A DNA stretch of 64,000 bases, taken from positions 1,269,001 through 1,333,000 of the forward strand of contig JALIZF010001916.1 of assembly GCA_029948255.1 (NCBI GenBank), given 5' to 3'. Origin of the DNA: Telmatactis stephensoni. Taxonomy: Eukaryota > Cnidaria > Anthozoa > Actiniaria > Isophelliidae. This document shows positions 63,011 through 64,000 of the stretch, in pieces (the first letter of the stretch is position 1; each line of letters opens with the position of its first letter). The position numbers and the translations under genes were made by a program. Below the pieces are notes generated by a model, which saw only the letters and a program-made list of their open reading frames with translations, had not been told where the DNA came from and did not search any database.

Positions 63011-64000
63011 AGGAAAAAAGAAAAAGAAAGAAAGAAGAAAGACAAACAAAACAAATAAATAAGCAATTAAGCAAAGAAGAAAGGAAAAAAAAGAAAAAGA
63101 AACATAGAAAGAAAAAAGGAAATCCTCTTGAAAAGCCACTGAATTAATTATGTTCTCTCTTTTGTAGGAAAATATTTTGGTAATCGCAAAGCTGCAAGCA
63201 AATCCAATGGATTAGACCCTGCAACATCAAGACTTTTAAAGACATTATCAAAACAAACACAAATAGATAAAATGAGGACGAATCTATACTCTAGAACCAC
63301 TACATCGCAATCTAACTTTTCCTCTCCTCAAATTATACACGAGTTTGTTCTTCGGAAATTTAAAAGCGAAATGGTTCAGCTTTTTACGTTTCTTCCAAAG
63401 AAATACCGTTGTGATATTCTGAGGAACTTGTCAAGAACTTCTCAATGTGATGGTGCTACTATTACAGGTATTCTACGTAACATTCTAAGAAACTCCAGCA
63501 AGTTTAAATGCCCAAGGGGTACTACTTACATTGCAGCATCAAAGTGCAGTGATCGTAATGCAACTAACTTAGTTGTCGATGCGTTTTGGAACCAGATGGG
63601 ACAACTTTTCAGCGACGTCTCCATTCCATTCCAATGTAGTATTGTGAACAAAATACCATCACCGTCGTTGACTTCGTCAAAACGAAGAAGGCTTAGACAA
63701 AGTCATTTTATCAGTGGCAGAGCTCCACGAGTAAGCCTTCAAACGGTGGAGAAAGAACTGCAGAAGCGTTTCCCAACTCTAAACCTAAAGCAAAATTGTT
63801 CAAGAGTGTGGAAGCCTTTGAAAGATAAAGTCCCTCCAAAGAGTCCGGCATCGTTGGTTAACGTAACTGTGCAGTTAAATCGAAGAAGAGTAAGAAAGAA
63901 AGCTTGGATCAGACGCTTCAAGAAGAAAGCTCATCAAATGTATATGATTTACTATAATTACCACGCCCAAACAAGAAGGCAACGACCTCTCATTGATAAT
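60670..64000 (+). CDS. unrecognised secreted cysteine-containing basic protein, partial
   Basis: Exons 60670-60733 (acceptor TTCTAG just upstream, ends in phase 1 at AATG|GTGAGT) and 63168 to the window end, where the frame is still open: 299 codons visible. The first exon encodes a classic signal peptide (MAWFRNIVGK, then TIIVALVVCV). The second has no stop in 277 codons, which is strong evidence for coding in AT-rich DNA. The mature part has six cysteines in the second exon, several N-glycosylation sites (for example NFS, NLS, NAT, NVT, NCS), an RRRLR site (about residue 194) that could be cut by a furin-type protease, and a very basic stretch (RRRVRKKAWIRRFKKKAH). I do not recognise a family. 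The intron (2.4 kb) carries a MITE and an AAAG repeat. Confidence 0.75.
62718..62867. mobile_element. 150-bp MITE
   Basis: Ends TAGAGTGATCACACTTAATC and its near-complement at the right. Flanking sequence on the left (62615-62717) resembles the left part of MITE family A, so this may be another insertion into that family. Confidence 0.8.
62959..63014 (+). repeat. (AAAG)n microsatellite
   Basis: GGAAAGAAAGAAAG... for about 55 bases, continuing as purine-rich sequence to 63120, within 50 bases of the secreted-protein exon 2 acceptor. Confidence 0.9.

Noticed and set aside
62885..63139. 84-codon minus-strand frame with transmembrane-like composition
   Set aside because: Phenylalanine/serine/leucine run is the antisense of the AAAG microsatellite.

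Overview
This is nuclear DNA of an animal, most likely a hexacorallian cnidarian (stony coral or close relative). The evidence is AT-rich sequence, many small exons with GT-AG introns, a syntaxin and a Ran with all family hallmarks, an animal-type PEP mutase, and introns crowded with foldback DNA, MITEs and tRNA-derived SINEs. The coral call rests partly on remembering that repeats with long G runs next to 'TACTCCC' and 'CCTGTTCAAGACA' are common in coral assemblies; it is an inference. I built all gene models by reading splice sites and checking that codon phase is conserved across every junction.

Layout: (1) 209-4809 (+), phosphoenolpyruvate mutase, 6 exons visible, 303 aa. (2) 4.8-10.1 kb, no gene, but a remarkable nest of MITEs at 7.6-9.2 kb with a 112-bp perfect palindrome. 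(3) 10178-15911 (-), syntaxin of the 1/2/3 class, 11 exons, 296 aa. (4) 16988-20262 (+), Ran GTPase, 4 exons, 217 aa. (5) 20898-23230 (-), a small SAMD15-like SAM-domain protein, 3 exons, 161 aa. (6) 24116-34018 (-), beta-ureidopropionase, 14 exons, 384 aa. (7) 34641-48980 (+), acetoacetyl-CoA synthetase, 18 exons, 661 aa, head-to-head with (6) over 622 bp. Its introns host a 5'-truncated Gypsy/Ty3 LTR element on the minus strand (37.6-40.7 kb), one copy of a rolling-circle, Helentron-like element and a composite MITE. (8) 49-60.6 kb is mostly repeats and microsatellites, with a chain of candidate exons at 53.7-57.4 kb in compatible phase. (9) 60670-64000 (+, open at the window edge) encodes an unrecognised secreted, cysteine-containing, very basic protein.

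The genes do not form a pathway. They are housekeeping or metabolic genes in mixed orientation (phosphonate synthesis, membrane fusion, nuclear transport, pyrimidine breakdown, ketone-body use). The one plausible functional pairing is the head-to-head UPB1/AACS pair, which probably shares a promoter region. The most novel items are the nested MITE cluster, the pair of Helentron-like elements carrying a Pol III B box inside a tRNA-like fold, the tripled splice acceptor in the syntaxin gene, and the unrecognised secreted protein.
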